From Rhodococcus sp. OK519 (GTDB taxonomy: Bacteria > Actinomycetota > Actinomycetes > Mycobacteriales > Mycobacteriaceae): DNA of 64,000 nt. The stretch is from contig NZ_QAOW01000003.1 in NCBI RefSeq assembly GCF_003051005.1, forward strand, positions 124,001 to 188,000. Direction: 5' to 3'. The notes under the pieces are model-generated. The model was not told the origin of the DNA. It searched no databases and worked only from the letters and a program-made list of their open reading frames with translations. Positions 63,519 through 64,000 of this stretch are shown here, in pieces (position 1 is the stretch's first letter; each line of letters begins with the position of its first letter). Made by a program: the position numbers and the translations under genes.

Positions 63519-63995
63519 ATGGCATCTCCCACGTCCACACTCACGGCCCAGCAGGTCGACATCCGGGGTCCGCGCTTCGCCGCATGGGTCACCACCGCCG
63601 TCCTGGTCGTGGTGCTGGCGCTGTCGACGGGCTCCACACTCGCCGCAGGCCTGCTGCTGGCCGCGCAGGCCGTGGTCTTCGCGATCGGCGCCGTCGCCGG
63701 TCCCCGCCGCAGCCCGTACGGCCGGTTGTTCGCGGCCTTCGTCGCACCACGACTGAGCCCGACGGTCGAGCGCGAACCCGTCGCCCCGCTGCGTTTCGCG
63801 CAGGGAGTCGGCCTCGCTTTCGCCGCCGTCGGCACGGTCGCCTTCCTGCTCGGCGCGGGAGTCGTCGGCGGCATCGCGACCGGCTTCGCGCTGTTTGCCG
63901 CGCTGCTCAACGCCGCCTTCGGCATCTGCCTCGGCTGCCAGATCTACCCGCTGGCCGCCCGCCTGCGCGGCGGCACCACGCCCAGCGCAGCCTGA
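63519..63995 (+). CDS. DUF4395 membrane protein of the cysteine-regulated operon
   Basis: The 158-residue protein has about four hydrophobic segments. It begins VDIRGPRFAAWVTTAVLVVVLALSTG and ends with GICLGCQIYPLAARL, the DUF4395 signature with its CxxC pair. Members lie next to thiosulfate sulfurtransferases and are thought to be sulfur-related membrane proteins. ATG 63519 has AGGAG 10 bases upstream. The gene ends 5 bases before the window edge, and cysA2/sseA-like and sseC genes are expected next by analogy with mycobacteria. Confidence 0.87.
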   Translation: MASPTSTLTAQQVDIRGPRFAAWVTTAVLVVVLALSTGSTLAAGLLLAAQAVVFAIGAVAGPRRSPYGRLFAAFVAPRLSPTVEREPVAPLRFAQGVGLAFAAVGTVAFLLGAGVVGGIATGFALFAALLNAAFGICLGCQIYPLAARLRGGTTPSAA

Positions 63996-64000
63996 CCCGA

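Overview
The window is high-GC actinobacterial DNA, almost certainly from Rhodococcus or a close mycolic-acid-containing relative. Pointers are mycothiol synthase (mshD), an antigen-85-type mycolyltransferase, an LmeA lipoprotein, soluble DesA-type acyl-ACP desaturase, an LCP cell-wall ligase, steroid-degradation enzymes (KshA, HsaA-like and KstD-like), NDMA-dependent alcohol dehydrogenase, frequent GTG/TTG starts and TetR/IclR regulators. All calls come from reading the sequence; no database search was run.

Layout. 0-1.3 kb: 3' end of metE and a hydroxyisobutyrate-dehydrogenase-like gene. 1.6-6.7 kb: methylcitrate cycle, with the regulator prpR divergent from prpDBC. 6.8-11.7 kb: a five-gene minus-strand operon (two paralogous binding lipoproteins, a methyltransferase, a permease and an ATPase) behind what looks like a cobalamin riboswitch. 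11.8-17.8 kb: MFS exporter, IclR regulator, kshA operon and TetR regulator, linked by two near-identical 22-bp operator-like sites. 17.8-26.4 kb: ClpC-type unfoldase with a HAIR element, an orphan immunity-like protein, MFS, VOC and SDR genes, a mycolyltransferase and a pseudouridine synthase. 26.5-32.6 kb: a second steroid-type cluster (HsaA-like, KstD-like and three regulators). 32.6-36.3 kb: a tRNA cluster with an Asp-Phe tandem duplication, a gamma-butyrolactone-receptor-like TetR, a CorA-type transporter, a 44-residue small protein and tRNA-Lys. 36.6-41.2 kb: assorted metabolic, membrane and regulatory genes.

41.4-64 kb is a conserved backbone. desA, dus, LCP, phoU, pst, mshD, glnR, lmeA and thiX follow the order I recall for M. 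tuberculosis Rv0824c-Rv0816c. It is interrupted between phoU and pst by an 8-kb catabolic block (phosphatase-like protein, SDRs, acyl-CoA dehydrogenase, cyclase-like protein, NDMA-dependent alcohol dehydrogenase, phosphotransferase, HutC-type GntR). The window ends with a poly-cysteine leader ORF and attenuator-like hairpin upstream of a DUF4395 gene.

How the genes fit together. Propionyl-CoA released by sterol or odd-chain degradation would feed the methylcitrate cycle. The KshA, HsaA and KstD genes are candidates for steroid ring opening. The pstSCAB-phoU genes carry direct-repeat PHO boxes at both ends. The mshD, thiX and poly-Cys-leader genes belong to thiol and sulfur metabolism. The candidate new systems are the B12-riboswitch operon with its embedded methyltransferase, the repeated operator of the kshA locus, and the small amphipathic protein at 35.7 kb.
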